A DNA stretch of 64,000 nt from Trichobilharzia szidati. Lineage: Eukaryota; Platyhelminthes; Trematoda; Strigeidida; Schistosomatidae. The DNA is taken from positions 39,358,633 through 39,422,632 of the forward strand of contig OX235271.1 of assembly GCA_944472155.2 (NCBI GenBank), given 5' to 3'. The notes under the pieces were generated by a model. It did no database searches. It was not told the origin of the DNA and saw only the letters and a program-made list of their open reading frames with translations. Positions 52,803 to 64,000 of the stretch are shown here, in pieces. How positions within the stretch are numbered: position 1 is the stretch's first letter; each line of letters starts with the position of its first letter. The translations under genes were made by a program, and so were the position numbers.

Positions 52803-53127
52803 TAGCCAACAAGAAACTATGGGGACAAACAAAACAAGAACCAATCACCCAACAAATATGCAGGAGAAAATGGAGATTGATTGGACACTCACTGAGGAGG
52901 CCGTTGGGTGACATCGCGCGTCAGGCCAGTGCTCGAGTGGAACCCGAAAGGGAAGTGGCAAGTGGGACGTTGAAGGGTGACATGGAGGAGATCGTGTGAA
53001 GAGGAGTTGAAACAGTATGGACTAACATGGATGCAGGTGAAAAGTACAGCAGAAGACGGAAGCAAGTGGAGACGTGCAGTTGAAGCCCTATGTTCCACTA
53101 GGAACCCAAGGGAACAATAATAATAAT
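52803..53127 (+). mobile_element. RTE LINE 3' end (subfamily A)
   Basis: Well preserved ~325 bases from CAACAAGAAACTATGGGGAC to CCTATGTTCCACTAGGAACC and an AATAATAATAAT tail. It is strongly 5'-truncated and close to the consensus of the other subfamily A copies. Confidence 0.85.
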
Positions 53128-55339
53128 GTAATACACAAATTTAGAAAACTTTTTGATGGAACATTTCATTACAGAATGTCCTGCAGTTATCATTGTTTAT
53201 CAGTTCATTTTGTTTGGTTAAGACATGTTTGATGAAATATTCTGAGCGTTGTATTTCGATTGTAAGTGCAGTCAGTGAATGTTGAATATTAGTTTCCAGG
53301 TTGACGCAGTCATAGACAACAAGAACTTTCCTTTTACTACTGAAATATTTTACAATATCTCATCATGTAAAGTTTATGAGAAACTGCATAGAAAATGGAA
53401 TTCGAAAGTTGAGAATTGAGTTTTATTTTTTACACCAGTTTTTGACATTTTTCCAAAGGAAGTTGACAGATTAGAGGAAGGGCTTCTTTTCATGTACCAG
53501 CTAGAATTTGAAGCTCATGAAATATTATGAATGAAGGAAAAAAGAATACAGATTCCAAATTTACATAACAGAAGTTCAGGTAGTAGTTTCAATCATCGAC
53601 TATTGCACACATATTATGTCGTTCCAAGGGCTTCTTTAGAAACAGATAGTAAAAAATGTCTGCATCTGGGAATTACTGGTATTTTCAGGAATTCTGTTTC
53701 ACACTTCCTTCTGAATGTCTTTAAGATCTGAGGCTTTATTCATATGTGTCATCTGACGTTACTTGCAAGCAACAAAGAGGATTTAGACTAGTGACTGATA
53801 TGTGTGACATTCAGGAGTTAATTTCCACGTATACTTTACTGTAAGCATCGGTGTTTGAATTACTAAAGAAAAAATTACAATGACTGTGATAGAATGCCTC
53901 AGTTACTGCTTGTTCTGTCTTAGTCTCTCTCTGCCTTTCCGAAATGACATTATACTACATAAGATCGTGAAACCTAAAGAACAATGAAAAGACATAAAAG
54001 TTCATATGTGAATGATCTTGTTGTGTAGTTGTGACAGATTTATTTTGCATCCATCACTAATCCAGTTACTGTCCTATCCAATTCGTATTTCAATAACTAT
54101 TGAGGAAATTACATTCAGGTCATTCAAACTCTGCTGCCTCCATTCAAACTGTTGCTGGCGAGTTAAGTCTATGGATCCATTCCTCTAGAAACTGACTGAC
54201 ATAAGTCTTATCACAGGTTTAACTGTCTAATTTCTTGCAGAGGTGATCGGTAGTGAATTCCTCACTTCTCTCATATTCCTTTCCTTTGCATTTCTCACTT
54301 TGCTTATCTTTCGTACAAAGTTAATAACCTGAATAAGCTCGCTTAGCTCTAAACGATGCAGAATTCTATTTCTTGATACGATATGCTTACGTGGTGTCTC
54401 ATGTGTGGCCTACAGGATATCAGTTTTACCTACCTGTAGACGATTGCAACCATATGCATGGTAGATTACTATATTTCTGTGTTTATTCTCTTTCAGTGTC
54501 AACTTCTGATGTGATCACTTTCCACTTTCAATTGATCACCTTATAATTATTTGCATGTGAAAAACCATAATAACTATTCTCATTCAAGTTTTGCAGTTAG
54601 CTTATCCAAAGTAATTATGTAGGAGTTAGTTTCTTATGAAATAGAAAAGGGAATTTCAGTCAGTCGTTGTAGAATGAACCACTACAAATTTCTGTTAGTA
54701 AGTATCATGCATGTGTTGGTGGCATGCCACATGTCTAACTTCTTTTTTACTAGTAATATATAATTATTTTGTGAGGTAATTATATCCGTTAATTATCACT
54801 TTCTAACTGAAAAAAGAAGTTATTTTAGAGATTTTTCATACTTGTAATATTCGCAATTTATGAGTTGTGAAAGCGTTATTCATATTTGAAATAGGCCTCA
54901 TGTTATGTTCTTTGAGAAGCTGAAGTGTTCTGTAATGACTGGAATGTTCCATAGGTTTGTGCTGAAGTTCAATCATATAGTTTTCTTGGAAATATTGACT
55001 TCAACTAAGAAGTATCCTTTGACAGGATTCCTTACGAACAAAATACTTTTAATACTTACGTTCATATGTATAAATACCTTTAGTAACATTCTGCTAACTT
55101 TAATCACTGTCAGTGCAGAGTCATCTGGTATTTGTCTGGATCTTTGAAGCTGAATCTGTAATTCAGTTCTGTCCCATAAGTAGAAATAATAAGATGTCAT
55201 TTGTCCCATACATTAAAGTCAATCTTCTTTGGAGGTGAACTTCAAGTTACGGTCTTTACAAAGCCGAGTTTACTCAGATACTGAACTTACAATGGATGTG
55301 ACTTGTCTAGACATTTTCACATTTGGAACCTCATAAATC
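53128..55339. other. unassigned AT-rich spacer (2.2 kb)
   Basis: I see no classified repeat and no convincing gene. Frames at 53531-53731, 54905-55147 and 54973-55209 lack recognisable domains. It lies between two inverted PLE-1B ends. Confidence 0.35.
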
Positions 55340-55976
55340 TTACGTAGAATTCTTAATAATGCAGGAATAAAAATGCCATTCAACCCACCCACAAACTCAA
55401 TTAGAAACAAATTATGTCGATTAGAGTATCCTGCCTAGCCAAATATACAAAACAATTTAGTTTATCTAATACCTTATAAATATTGTCAGGTCAAAGCAAT
55501 GAAACGAGTTGAATCAGACCAGTGGAGCATAAAAAATTAGCAAATTCTAGATTAGTTGACCCAAATAAGATAAGAAATCTAGAGAACAGCTCAGCTACAG
55601 ATGGCACTACATGCAATTACACACAACCACACAATAGGATGTAGGGGATAAGATGACAGTTTTATAAATCTAATGTCACAGCCGGGTGAGAGAGAGGGAG
55701 AGATTGATAACGGAAGCTTTGTTTATCAAATCAACTGAAAATGCGTGAAATAGGAATGATTCAGCAACTATTCAGTTGGAAATCTTGAAAATTCTACTAC
55801 CCGAATGAAGAATAAGAAGGGATGAAGAAAACTATGAAACGAAAGTTTCGAACTTGTATATTTATAATTGATATGATGGACCACAATAAATTGTATTCAA
55901 AACTTTGTGATCCAGTAAATAATACCGTTTCACTATATGATATATCTAATAAGCAAATTAATATGGAATTGGTTAA
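55340..55976 (+). mobile_element. PLE family 1B, EN-only 3' end
   Basis: Starts ACGTAGAATTCTTAATAATG (linker) and carries EN remnants in shifting frames (reading through TTAGTTGACCCAAATAAGAT and GGAAGCTTTGTTTATC), ending at AATTAATATGGAATTGGTT. Similar to 5170-5825 and the inverse of 51802-52400. Confidence 0.8.
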
Positions 55977-57126
55977 TGAATTTGTAATCCAAACTACAGC
56001 ACTCAGCAGTTGTATTTCAAGTAAAAGGGAAAATATTAAACGTCCAGATGTCAATGCCAACCCATTTGTTGACATATCCTGCTCAAATGAGATCATGAGA
56101 ACTTTACTTAGATGGGATCAAGAATACCAACTTATAAAACTGTAAATTTCAGAAATTACAGTGAAGATATACAAGTTCACGTGAATGTGTGTACTGATTT
56201 CTGTTTCACAGAACAGACACAACATGAACCAGAATTATATATTCTAACAAGGAAAAGTTTTGAAATAAGAAAATTCGTGAACGTGTACAAAGAACGATAC
56301 TTGAATCATCAAAGTGAAATCCACTGAATTTATTGAATAACCATACAGTTAGCAACTAATCACTCACATGAGTAGTGTGTATCTTTCTTTATTTTTTTAG
56401 CTAGCTGTTATTATTTCATTTAACATTTTTGGCGACTGACTTTATTCTTATCCCAGAATTCGAAAAGAAGAATTTAGATGAATATCAACATCTTTGTACT
56501 CCTGAAAACATGTTGACTGTATAAGCTCAAGTGTAAATTTTCTGCCGTATTATATTTGTTAAATTATTCATCTTTGCCTATCTTTGTTTGTGAATTTCAA
56601 AATCATTTGCCTACTTGTTGCAAGCGAGTGTTTTTAGTGCTTGAATTCCAGGCGAATTATGTTTGTAGTCGGTTATCGTCGTTGGAATTCATAATAATAA
56701 TAAGGTTATTCTTGTAGTCATTGATCGGCCCTACAGACTATATCAGTTTGGCGACCTAAAATGAATACTCCACGAGTATGAAACATCTTGATCCTATTCA
56801 TAACCGTATTAACAGGTTCGTCAACTTTCTTGCACTGATCGAAGAATAGAACTTGAAAATTGTACTAGAGTAAAACACCGTGACTGAACGTCCATGCAAA
56901 GATATGGAAGAGATTACTGCTAGTGAAATTAAAGGATAGGAAATTATGTGAATTCCCTGAAGATTTGGATTTTATTGTCTCTCTCTTAAAATTCTGGTCA
57001 CGAATAATAAATTTGTATTTGTCGTCTACATAATATCCAACTTTTTATTCATCCTTTCCTTCCTTCATAGCACAGTTTCTTAATTTTGAAAATAAACTCT
57101 CAGCTAATATGTGAATAAAGGTAACC
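55977..57126. other. unassigned AT-rich spacer
   Basis: The frame 55822-56145 starts in PLE sequence and continues (NPFVDISCSNEIMRTLLRWD) into sequence I do not recognise. The frame 56112-56327 is also unassigned. Confidence 0.3.
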
Positions 57127-57141
57127 CATCTGAACACCAAA
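57127..57141. repeat. TSD of internally deleted RTE, left
   Basis: ATCTGAACACCAA lies within this span directly before the RTE 5' end (ACCTCGCCTAG), and recurs at about 58470-58482. Confidence 0.8.
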
Positions 57142-58468
57142 CCTCGCCTAGATTACTAGGTCACTAGTATTCTAGCCGGTCCCAAGCCCGGATAAAGAGG
57201 GAGGGTTGGGGCGTGGTGCTAGCAACTCCACCCCCAAAACTTAACCAAATTGCTACTAAAACTTCAACGCACAAATATATTCAAAATTCTAAAAATACAA
57301 ACAATAACCTTATTTTTCGCTGGAATCGGGGAAGTGAAATGACGCAGGCTGGTGAAAGCCTTCGGGAAGCCAGTCAGCCGATGTGCCTCCTTTCGATGAA
57401 AGCAAAAGTAAGGATGGGGATGTGGAATATTCGTACAATAAACGAAACTGGAAAGGCTGTTCAGGTAGCCGCAGAAATGAGGAGATATAAAATAGAAGTG
57501 TTGGGAATCTGTGAGAGCAAATGGAACAGATGTGGAAGGTGCCAACTACCAAATGGAGAGACAATAATCTACTCCGGTCACCCAGAGGACGATCACGAGC
57601 ACACGGAGGGAGTAGCCATCATGATGTCACCAACAGCGGCTAAAGCTCTCATGCAGTGGGAACCAATCTCCTCCAGGATAATGACAGCCAGGTTCAACTC
57701 AAAAGGAAAAAAGGTTACAATCATTCACTGTTACGCACCTACAAACGTCTCAGAACAAGAGAAGAAGAAGGATTTCTACAGACAACTACAAGCAGTAATA
57801 GACAACGTCCCAAAGAGCGATATCAAAATCCTGATGGGTGATATGAATGAGAAGCTGGGAGGAGACAATACAGGAAGAGAACTCACCATGGGTCGCGAAG
57901 CCCTCGGTGAAATGAACGAAAATGGTGAAGTCTTCTCAGACTTCTGTGCCGTCAATGATTTGGTGATTGGTGGCAGTGTGTTCAAAGACAAGGATATACA
58001 CAAGACGACATGGGTGTGACCAGATAGGCGAACCAAAAACCAAATTGACTTCATTTCAATCTCAAGGAAGTGGAGACGGAGCCTACTGGACACAAGGTCG
58101 AGGAGAGGAGCAGATGTGGGTTCAGACCACTATCTAGTAAAAGGGGCTTTCAAGGTGAAGCTAAAAGCCCCGAGGATAGCTGAGGATAGGTCACGATACA
58201 AGTTCAACACTCAAAAACTGAAGGACACAACCATAAAGGACACTTTCACTGCAACTGTCAGAGCAAAGCAGGAAACACTACGTGGATCACTGAGGAATCA
58301 TGCGTGGAAGACCATTGGAACTCTTTGAAGGTGAAGAGGAGTTGAAAGAGTATGGACTAACATGGATGCAAGTGAAAAGTACAGCAGAAGACAGAAGCAA
58401 GTGGAGGCGTGCAGTTGAAGCCCTATGTTCTACTAGGAACCCAAGGGAACAATAATAAATAATATAAT
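57142..58468 (+). mobile_element. internally deleted RTE LINE (subfamily A)
   Basis: The full RTE 5' end and EN region continue to about 58330 (GGAACTCTTTGAAG) and then jump to the 3' region (GTGAAGAGGAGTTGAAAGAG) and terminus. About 1.95 kb, the whole RT, is missing compared with 27784-31060. The deletion point differs from that at 21243. A 13-bp TSD surrounds it. Confidence 0.9.
57339..58328 (+). pseudogene. RTE endonuclease in the deleted copy
   Basis: From the ATG at 57339: MGMWNIRTINETGKA, GICESKWNRCG (Glu), ILMGDMNEKLGGDN (Asp/Asn), KDKDIHKTTWV* with a TGA at 58017-58019. The same frame region continues at 58116 (GSDHYLVKGAFKVKLK) before the deletion. All EN motifs can be recognised, but the stop precedes SDH and no RT follows. 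Confidence 0.85.
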
Positions 58469-58469
58469 A

Positions 58470-58482
58470 ATCTGAACACCAA
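58470..58482. repeat. TSD of internally deleted RTE, right
   Basis: ATCTGAACACCAA, the partner of the left copy. Confidence 0.8.
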
Positions 58483-58739
58483 CTGTTTGTCAAAAAGACT
58501 CATCATTATACATAAGGTGAATGTTGACGGGATATTTTTTGGAAAGGACTCTTTCAATCCCACAGAAATAATCCGAAGCGTTATTTTTCCTCCTACAACA
58601 TGCCTATGTATAACTGGCTGTTTCAACAAGGGAGACTATAGTGAATTATAATGTGACATCTAAACATAACAATTTTCAAGTATTGGCTCTGTAGGTATTT
58701 TGTTTGATTGTTTGAAGGATTTCACAATGAGTTGAAGTT

Positions 58740-58945
58740 AGAATTCATGGGCTGGCCATTGATTGGATCAGGTCCCAGTGGCTTAATGATTTACGAGCTC
58801 ACCTTGTAACCAGAAGGTCCTGGGTCCGAACCCTTGTTTTGGGTGCCTAGTGAGAAGGAGTCCCAGATTAGGTCAAAACAGCTGTCCAGTACTCACTGGT
58901 GGTTTTTCACTGGTTCTCTAACTGATGTCAGCTCATGATGAAATC
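58740..58945 (+). repeat. tRNA/hammerhead SINE subfamily H, full length
   Basis: Head CCCAGTGGCTTAATGATTTA (A-box region) and GGGTCCGAACCC (B-box, one change), the hammerhead remnant (GGAGTCCCAGATTAGG, AACAGCTGTCCAG), and the tail GGTTCTCTAACTGATGTCAG. Core changes (AGAAGGA for CTGANGA, TCAAAA for CGAAA) make cleavage unlikely. Confidence 0.75.
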
Positions 58946-60174
58946 CTCCAGTCAATAATAATCTTCGTTAAGTATGTATGTGTGTAAGTATGTTGGATTC
59001 TCTCTCTTCTGAAACTCTTTTAGAGTAGTCCACATATCATCTCACCAAATGTCTAGGGAGTTCTTCAAATTGAGACGATGAATACAGCCATTGGATAGAG
59101 AGGGTGATTTGTGGATTATCGTTACGTGAATTACAAAATGTGATACAATCAATAAGAAAAAAATGTAGCAAAATAAAAATTGACTTTTACCTAAAAGTTC
59201 CATCTATTCAATGACACTCACTTGTTGAAAATTCATATGAAATGCTCATCAATAATTCCAAAGATAAAATTTACTTTTGAATAAATTTCTACATTTCATA
59301 GCACGAAGTTTAGAAATTCTGTAACATTTTCCCCAAAGTGTTATTACTCAATTTTCAACTAAGCAAAGTATAAACCGAGAGACATTTTTTTCAAAAGTCA
59401 ATTGCAGACACACGTTGACAATGTCGCTCCTGATAAGTTTCCAAGCAATATTATCTGTTCCATAGATCGAAATAATCAGTGTGATGAACGTCTGGTTGCA
59501 TTTCATATGAAACTGAAAGTAAGAAATATCTTCAGATTCTATGAAGGAATCTTATCTTTCAGATTACTGATGACAGTTGTATGAATACTCTTTGAAATTT
59601 TCAACAAAAAAGCGATGAAACAGTCATACAATAATCTGTGAAGCAATTAAGCATGAGCTGTCATTATTACTTGAGTCAGATCTTGCAATTCAAACTTTTT
59701 TGTTTTATAAACTACACTTTTCTTCGGATGCTCGTTATTCTTTTTCTTATGGTTGTCATGAGATGTGCCACATTTTGTTCTGTATACTTGAATGTTCCAC
59801 TGTTAGTTACCTTTCATGTTTATAGTTGATAATTACGTCCGAAGGCTTTCAGATAGTTTTTTAGCTTCGTCTTAATACAAAGTTTTTAGATTGTATTTAA
59901 ATGATGAGAAGCGGTCACCATGAGCATTACTTTGACCAGGTGAACAGAATAATGACACTATTATAGGATCACCGCTATGTCTACAACTGGTCGATTGATT
60001 GATATCAAACTTGAAAACACGCTATTTGTTGAATAGTGGCACACTTTTATATCCTTTGATGAAAGCTAGGAAGCAGGCATTACTAATCTTGATGTGCCAT
60101 TCTAGAAATTTAACGGTGGAATCAGGAAAATCATTGGAGATAGCAGGCAGCCAGCTTGTCTTACTTCCGTCCTC
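58946..60174. other. unassigned AT-rich spacer
   Basis: No classified repeat and no convincing gene were found. Frames at 59402-59829 lack domains. Confidence 0.35.
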
Positions 60175-60298
60175 ACTTCAAAAGATTCCGTGCAGCATTG
60201 TCGTACAACTGTTGTATGAGATGTATACTTGGTGGCGGCACCCCGTAGTAACGAAGTAGCTTCCAAATCACCTCTCGATCAACGCTGTCGTAGGCCTT

Positions 60299-61198
60299 TT
60301 AAAAGTAGATGAAGTTGAGGTGAAGAGTTGACTGCCATTCCAAGCTCTGTTCAATGTTGATCCGTAGTGTTGCGATTTGATCGATGCATGACTTGTTTCT
60401 CCTTAATTCAGCTTGTTCCGGTTGAAGTTTTTCATCCAGATCGGTGCGTTTGATTCTCTCCAGGATGATGCAGTTTAGTATTTTGCTTGGGATGGACAGG
60501 AGCATAATGCCACAAAAGTTCTTGTATTGATCTAAGTCCCCTTTCTTTGGCAGTTTGAATAAGTAGCCTATCTCCCAGACTGCAAGTATCCTGCCCTCTT
60601 TCCTCACCCTCTCTAGTAGTGTAGTCACCGATTCCGCTGATGTCTCAGGGTTCATTTTTAATGCCTCTGCTGGGATTCCTTCTGGTCCTGCTGCTTTTCC
60701 AGGGTTTAGCATCTTGATTGCCCTCAAGATTTCTGCTGTTGTCAGAATGTTGATGTCCACTGGTAGTTCTGCTTCCACTGTTGGTATTATCGGGCGCGTT
60801 GTAGGTGATGGTTGGTTTAGGAGTCTTTTGAAGTGCTCAGCCCAGTGTTTCCTTTGCTCCACTTCTTTGGTGATTGACTTTCCATTGTCATCCTTCACTG
60901 GTTTAATTTGTGTCAAACTTTTGCCCGATAGGAACCTAGTTGTTCGGTAGGGTGTTACGAGGTCTCCTTTGCCTGCTTCACCTGCCAAAGCCTCATAATA
61001 TTTTCTTTTGTCCTCCCTGGCACTTTTCTTTACTCTTTTATTCAGTGTCTTGTAGCTTGCATTAAACTGCTGTTTTTGTTGCTCATTGGTGCACTGGAGA
61101 ATCTTTTGTTTCACCATCCTTCTCTCTTCTATTAGTCTCCAAGTGTCCATAGTGAACCACTGTTTGTCCTGTCTCTTCTTTCTGTATAGAAATTCCAT
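60299..61198 (-). pseudogene. RTE EN-RT linker and RT N-terminal part (diverged lineage)
   Basis: 299 open codons: KKSAREDKRKYYEALA (linker), GKAAGPEGIPAEALKMNP, LPKKGDLDQYKNFCGIMLLS (RT motif 1-2, FCGI for WRGI), PEQAELRRNKSCIDQIATLR and LHLNFIYF, where motif A begins. The frame then breaks, and the following motif A remnant is visible to about 60180 in other frames. Motifs B and C are absent. Confidence 0.85.
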
Positions 61199-61711
61199 TC
61201 AGATTTGACTACACACCGCTTCCAGGTTGTTCCAGTGTTTTTCAGTGCTGGTCTCCTCGCTAGTGTTGGTTTGTATCTGCGTCTTTTTCCTTATGATTAT
61301 AGTGAAGATGTCCTTTGTATCCTGGTCCTTCGGCTTTTGAATATTGAACTTGACTTGTGGTTTATCTGCAGCTCCTGTTTCCTTGAAAGTTTTTAATTTG
61401 ATTTGGAGTGTTCCTTGTACGAGATAGTGGTCTGAGCCGACATCTGCTCCTCTTCTTACTTTTGTGTCCAGTAGGCCGCGCCCATCTATTGACACCCATG
61501 TAGCCTTGTGGATATCTTTGTGTTTGTATACGCTGCTGCCTATCACTAGTTCATTGAAGGCGCAGAAGTCAGCAAAGAGTTCTCCATTTTCATTCAACTC
61601 TCCTAGTGCTTTTCTACCCATGATGAGTTCTTTTCCTCTATTGTCAGGTCCCAGTGTGTCCTTCATGTCTCTCACTAGGATTTTAATGTCACCGACTGGG
61701 GTATTGTTCAT
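61199..61711 (-). pseudogene. RTE endonuclease C-terminal part (diverged lineage)
   Basis: ILVRDMKDTLGPDN replaces GDMNAKLGGDN, so the conserved Gly-Asp-Met-Asn is lost (RDMK). GSDHYLVQGTLQIK keeps Ser-Asp-His. KALGELNENGELFADFCAFN aligns with the same region of the full-length copy. Upstream, KVTIIQCYAP-like sequence continues to about 61805. The frame is separated from the RT part at 61198. Confidence 0.85.
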
Positions 61712-61805
61712 TGTTGCCTATAATTGTCTGTAGAACGCTTCTTTCTTTTTGAGGTCTGCGTTGTTTATGGGTGCATAGCATTGTATAATTGTCACTTTCC
61801 TTCAT

Positions 61806-62094
61806 TTCTGCATGGTATTATGATTGTTTTCTTGCTTTCCTCCTTCTTGTTATTCCCTAATTTTACTCTCTTTTTTCACCTTTTAATATTATCTCTGATA
61901 AATTATTTTGTGTAGATCTTGTCGAGTAACATTTTGAATAGGACGTTTATTCCAATAGTTGGTGTGTACACGAGCAGTAATTTTGCTCAAAATATTACTG
62001 AAAACAAAAACTTATCATTTTGTGTAAACCACTGAAATATAATTATACTTTAATTGTATCTACTTATACTTCATTACGTTTTCACCAACACTCC
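61806..62094. other. AT-rich spacer
   Basis: No supported feature; it may include CR1 3' UTR sequence. Confidence 0.3.
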
Positions 62095-62266
62095 ATCTAT
62101 AGTGGTTTGATTACTAATATTATTATTTTAAATTATATGTATGTACATATTTATTTAAAAGGAGCTAAATTATAGGAATATGTAAAAAACGCTGAAAATT
62201 CCATTCTGTATAATTATTATTGTTGTTTGGAATACAGTGATTATTATCATTACTATTATTAGCTAC
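62095..62266 (+). mobile_element. CR1-like LINE 3' terminus
   Basis: AACGCTGAAAATTCCATTCT, GGAATACAGTG and an ATT-rich tail match 51255-51335. Only the terminal ~170 bases are present. Confidence 0.75.
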
Positions 62267-62504
62267 TTCAGTCAATGTATCCGAAGATGCATGTGTTTAA
62301 CTGTTGTGTATGAATTTTGATGAAATCCACGCGTGATGATCAAATTGTCATGGATTTTTTTCGTCTCCCTCGGTCATACTGTAAAATAGTAAGTAATATG
62401 AGAGCCGCAGATTGAAATTCATAACTTTCTCTTCCGTTGTTTGGCCTATTGTTAGAGATTCCTTAATGCTACAACCTCTAAACGTATTTTCATTTAGGTT
62501 TCAT
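62267..62504. other. short AT-rich spacer
   Basis: No supported feature was seen. Confidence 0.3.
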
Positions 62505-64000
62505 ATGAAAAACACACCACTAGAATGATATATAACGAAAAAATTTTATTATGTAAGAATGCTTCTAGCATCCGAAAACGTTTTAAGCAACTCTAGCGGA
62601 CCACTACTTCGGAGCAACGGGAAGGACAGACTTCCGCATATGACCAATTCAGTGTGCATATATCAATTCACCTACTCTTGCTGAGGTAGGTAAATAGATC
62701 GTTCTACTCGGGTCTTATCAAAACGTGTCAGAGAACATCAGCCAGCATGGCTGCAAAGAGGAGGCACTGGTTCAATCAAAGGTGTCATAACTGAACACCT
62801 TGTCAATACCTGTTACAGCATCTCAACTGACTCATCATTCACAGTCATTTACAAAGTGAACAAAAATCTACCAAAAGCAGTGTGTTTCCGACTACTTTGT
62901 ACAGCGGAAGCTCTCACCATATGCATCGAAAAGCCGGAGCTGTGTGTTCAAGAGAAACTAGTCCAGCCTTTACAACTGCCATGGACCTAGTTCGGTATAT
63001 TCCCTTATACTTCAATTTTTTCGTTTTGTTCTCTGTGTGTACTTTTCTCTCTTTGTCTTCATTCAATTCGTTCCATTTTTTTCAGTAATAAAATTAGTTA
63101 TTTTAAGTTTGATTCCATGCTCCTCCTGATCGCACGTGTAATCCGTTTGGACTAAATATTTCACAATTATATTATAATCTTGTGCAATGTTTTTGTTTCT
63201 ACGCCACTTGCAATCTATATCATACCTCCAAACTTGCATTTCAATTTGACAATTTTGATTTCAATTTGTTTCCATGCTCATTTGGTTCACACCTGTAATT
63301 CGTTCTATACCTGCGTAATTTTCGTTTCTAAGCCTCTTGTAAGCCATAGCAATTTGAAAATAATTGTCACCTTTTATTCGCCCTTAAAATTATTTCTCCA
63401 GTTATCAAAAAGTAATCTTGCATACGTTGTAATTGTCTTCTAATCCTACGTAATCTTGTCTCTAAGTCCCTTGTAATCTATATTCGTACCTTCAAACTTT
63501 CATCTCAAGTTGAATATTATTATCTCCTTCGTCGCTATGTGGAATTAAATAAATAATAATTGCTTTTATGTAGACTAATGTTTATGAATGCGATTGTGCA
63601 GCTTTTAAGTATGAAATCGCCGAAAAGATATCTCTGCTGAACTTCTTGTTTTTTTCGATCTGATGTCCCAATGGGTATTTTTACGAGAAAAAAACTAATT
63701 TCAGTTGATGCTTTTCTTGATGTAAATGCCTTCAAAAGATCTTCTATACTGCAACAAGCTAATATGTTTGGATCTGATGTTTCTAGTCACGTAAATGATA
63801 ATTTCCTTAGTTTCTTACAATCTTAAATCCATCATACAGTCTAAGACCCAATGGTGCACCAAGCATCTTGCTTCAAAAGTGTCCTGACACTTTGGGTTAT
63901 CCTCCCACTCATATATTTAATGCATCATTTCATGGGGATTCGGTACACGGTGCCTGGAAAGAAATAAAGGTGGCGCCTGTACCAAAGTCATATTCTGGAT
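62505..64000 (+). mobile_element. CR1-like LINE interrupted by a PLE, cut by the window end
   Basis: 62505-62594 encodes MIYNEKILLCKNASSIRKRF (compare LYNEKFLSCKNPSNIWKLF at about 49415). The same element resumes at about 63671 with KKLISVDAFLDVNAFKRSS, and later PNGAPSILLQKCPDTLGYPP, to the window edge. Between them lies a PLE fragment. Confidence 0.75.
62595..63668 (+). mobile_element. PLE family 2, EN and 3' end, nested in CR1
   Basis: The EN region translates as TNSVCIYQFTYSC, then DRSTRVLSKRVREHQPAWLQ, TEHLVNT, AEALTICIEKPELCVQEKLV and QPLQLPWT*. The YIG strand is damaged (stop after TYSC; GR*IDR). A long T-rich 3' UTR and pseudo-LTR-like end follow (GATTGTGCAGCTTTTAAG, CCCAATGGGTATTTT). 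It is 5'-truncated at EN. Confidence 0.75.

Larger units (their letters stand above)
60175..61805 (-). mobile_element. diverged RTE LINE, truncated at both ends
   Basis: A minus-strand fragment from mid EN to the RT palm. Sequence divergence from the 27.8 kb element is large at protein level, indicating another RTE lineage. Neither 5' nor 3' terminus is present. Confidence 0.85.

Noticed and set aside
55822..56327. Frames after the PLE-1B end as a host gene
   Set aside because: The first frame starts inside PLE sequence, and the remainder has no recognisable domain or splice context.
1..64000. CRISPR arrays, insertion sequences, bacterial operons, prophage or LTR retrotransposons
   Set aside because: No spaced short repeats, transposase, gag/protease/integrase or long LTRs were seen; the direct terminal repeats at 33.5-36.6 kb belong to a PLE.

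Overview
The window looks like AT-rich, repeat-dense, gene-poor DNA from a blood fluke (Schistosoma or a close relative). The basis is the repeat content: Sm-alpha-type SINEs carrying hammerhead-ribozyme cores, RTE-clade LINEs, CR1-clade LINEs and several families of Penelope-like elements (PLEs) occur together, and no prokaryotic or viral backbone is visible. I could not assign any conserved host protein-coding gene. Almost all coding potential is reverse transcriptase (RT) and endonuclease (EN) sequence from retroelements.

Layout. 0-6 kb: CR1 3' end, a 5'-truncated PLE (family 2, minus strand) and a degenerate PLE (family 1B, plus strand). 6-16 kb: SINEs, three RTE 3' ends stacked head to tail at 9.5-10.9 kb, an old RTE at 12.3-13.5 kb, and more RTE tails. 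16.1-18.9 kb: an RTE copy split by a PLE inserted as an inverted dimer, with a ~15-bp target-site duplication (TSD). 19-26 kb: RTE tails, an internally deleted RTE (21.06-21.78 kb), and a third PLE family with inverted terminal arms (24.16-24.87 kb). 27.6-31.2 kb: a full-length but inactivated RTE between two copies of a 145-bp direct repeat. 33.45-36.64 kb: an apparently intact PLE with an uninterrupted 805-codon RT + GIY-YIG gene, ~197-bp terminal direct repeats (pseudo-LTRs) and a 12-bp TSD. 37-43 kb: CR1 and PLE remnants and several hammerhead-bearing SINEs. 44.7-45.8 kb: 5'-truncated RTE with a 12-bp TSD. 48.2-51.3 kb: a CR1 element with one frameshift and one in-frame stop. 51.5-56 kb: two inverted PLE-1B ends about 3 kb apart. 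57.1-58.5 kb: a second internally deleted RTE with a 13-bp TSD. 60-64 kb: a diverged RTE, and a CR1 copy interrupted by a PLE and cut by the window end.

How the parts fit together. RTE and CR1 encode EN+RT and end in (AAT/ATT)n tails; PLEs encode RT fused to a C-terminal GIY-YIG EN. tRNA-headed SINEs appear to borrow LINE ends. One series joins a tRNA-like head to sequence matching the RTE 5' end and then to the RTE 3' tail. Another copy joins the same kind of head to a CR1 3' tail. Hammerhead-like folds recur in unrelated repeats: two SINE subfamilies, a third SINE-like family Y, PLE terminal repeats, and an unclassified family X. The most interesting signals are the intact PLE with its ribozyme-like pseudo-LTR, the 145-bp duplication around the RTE, the composite SINEs, and family X. 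All family names are by motif and internal comparison; no database search was run.
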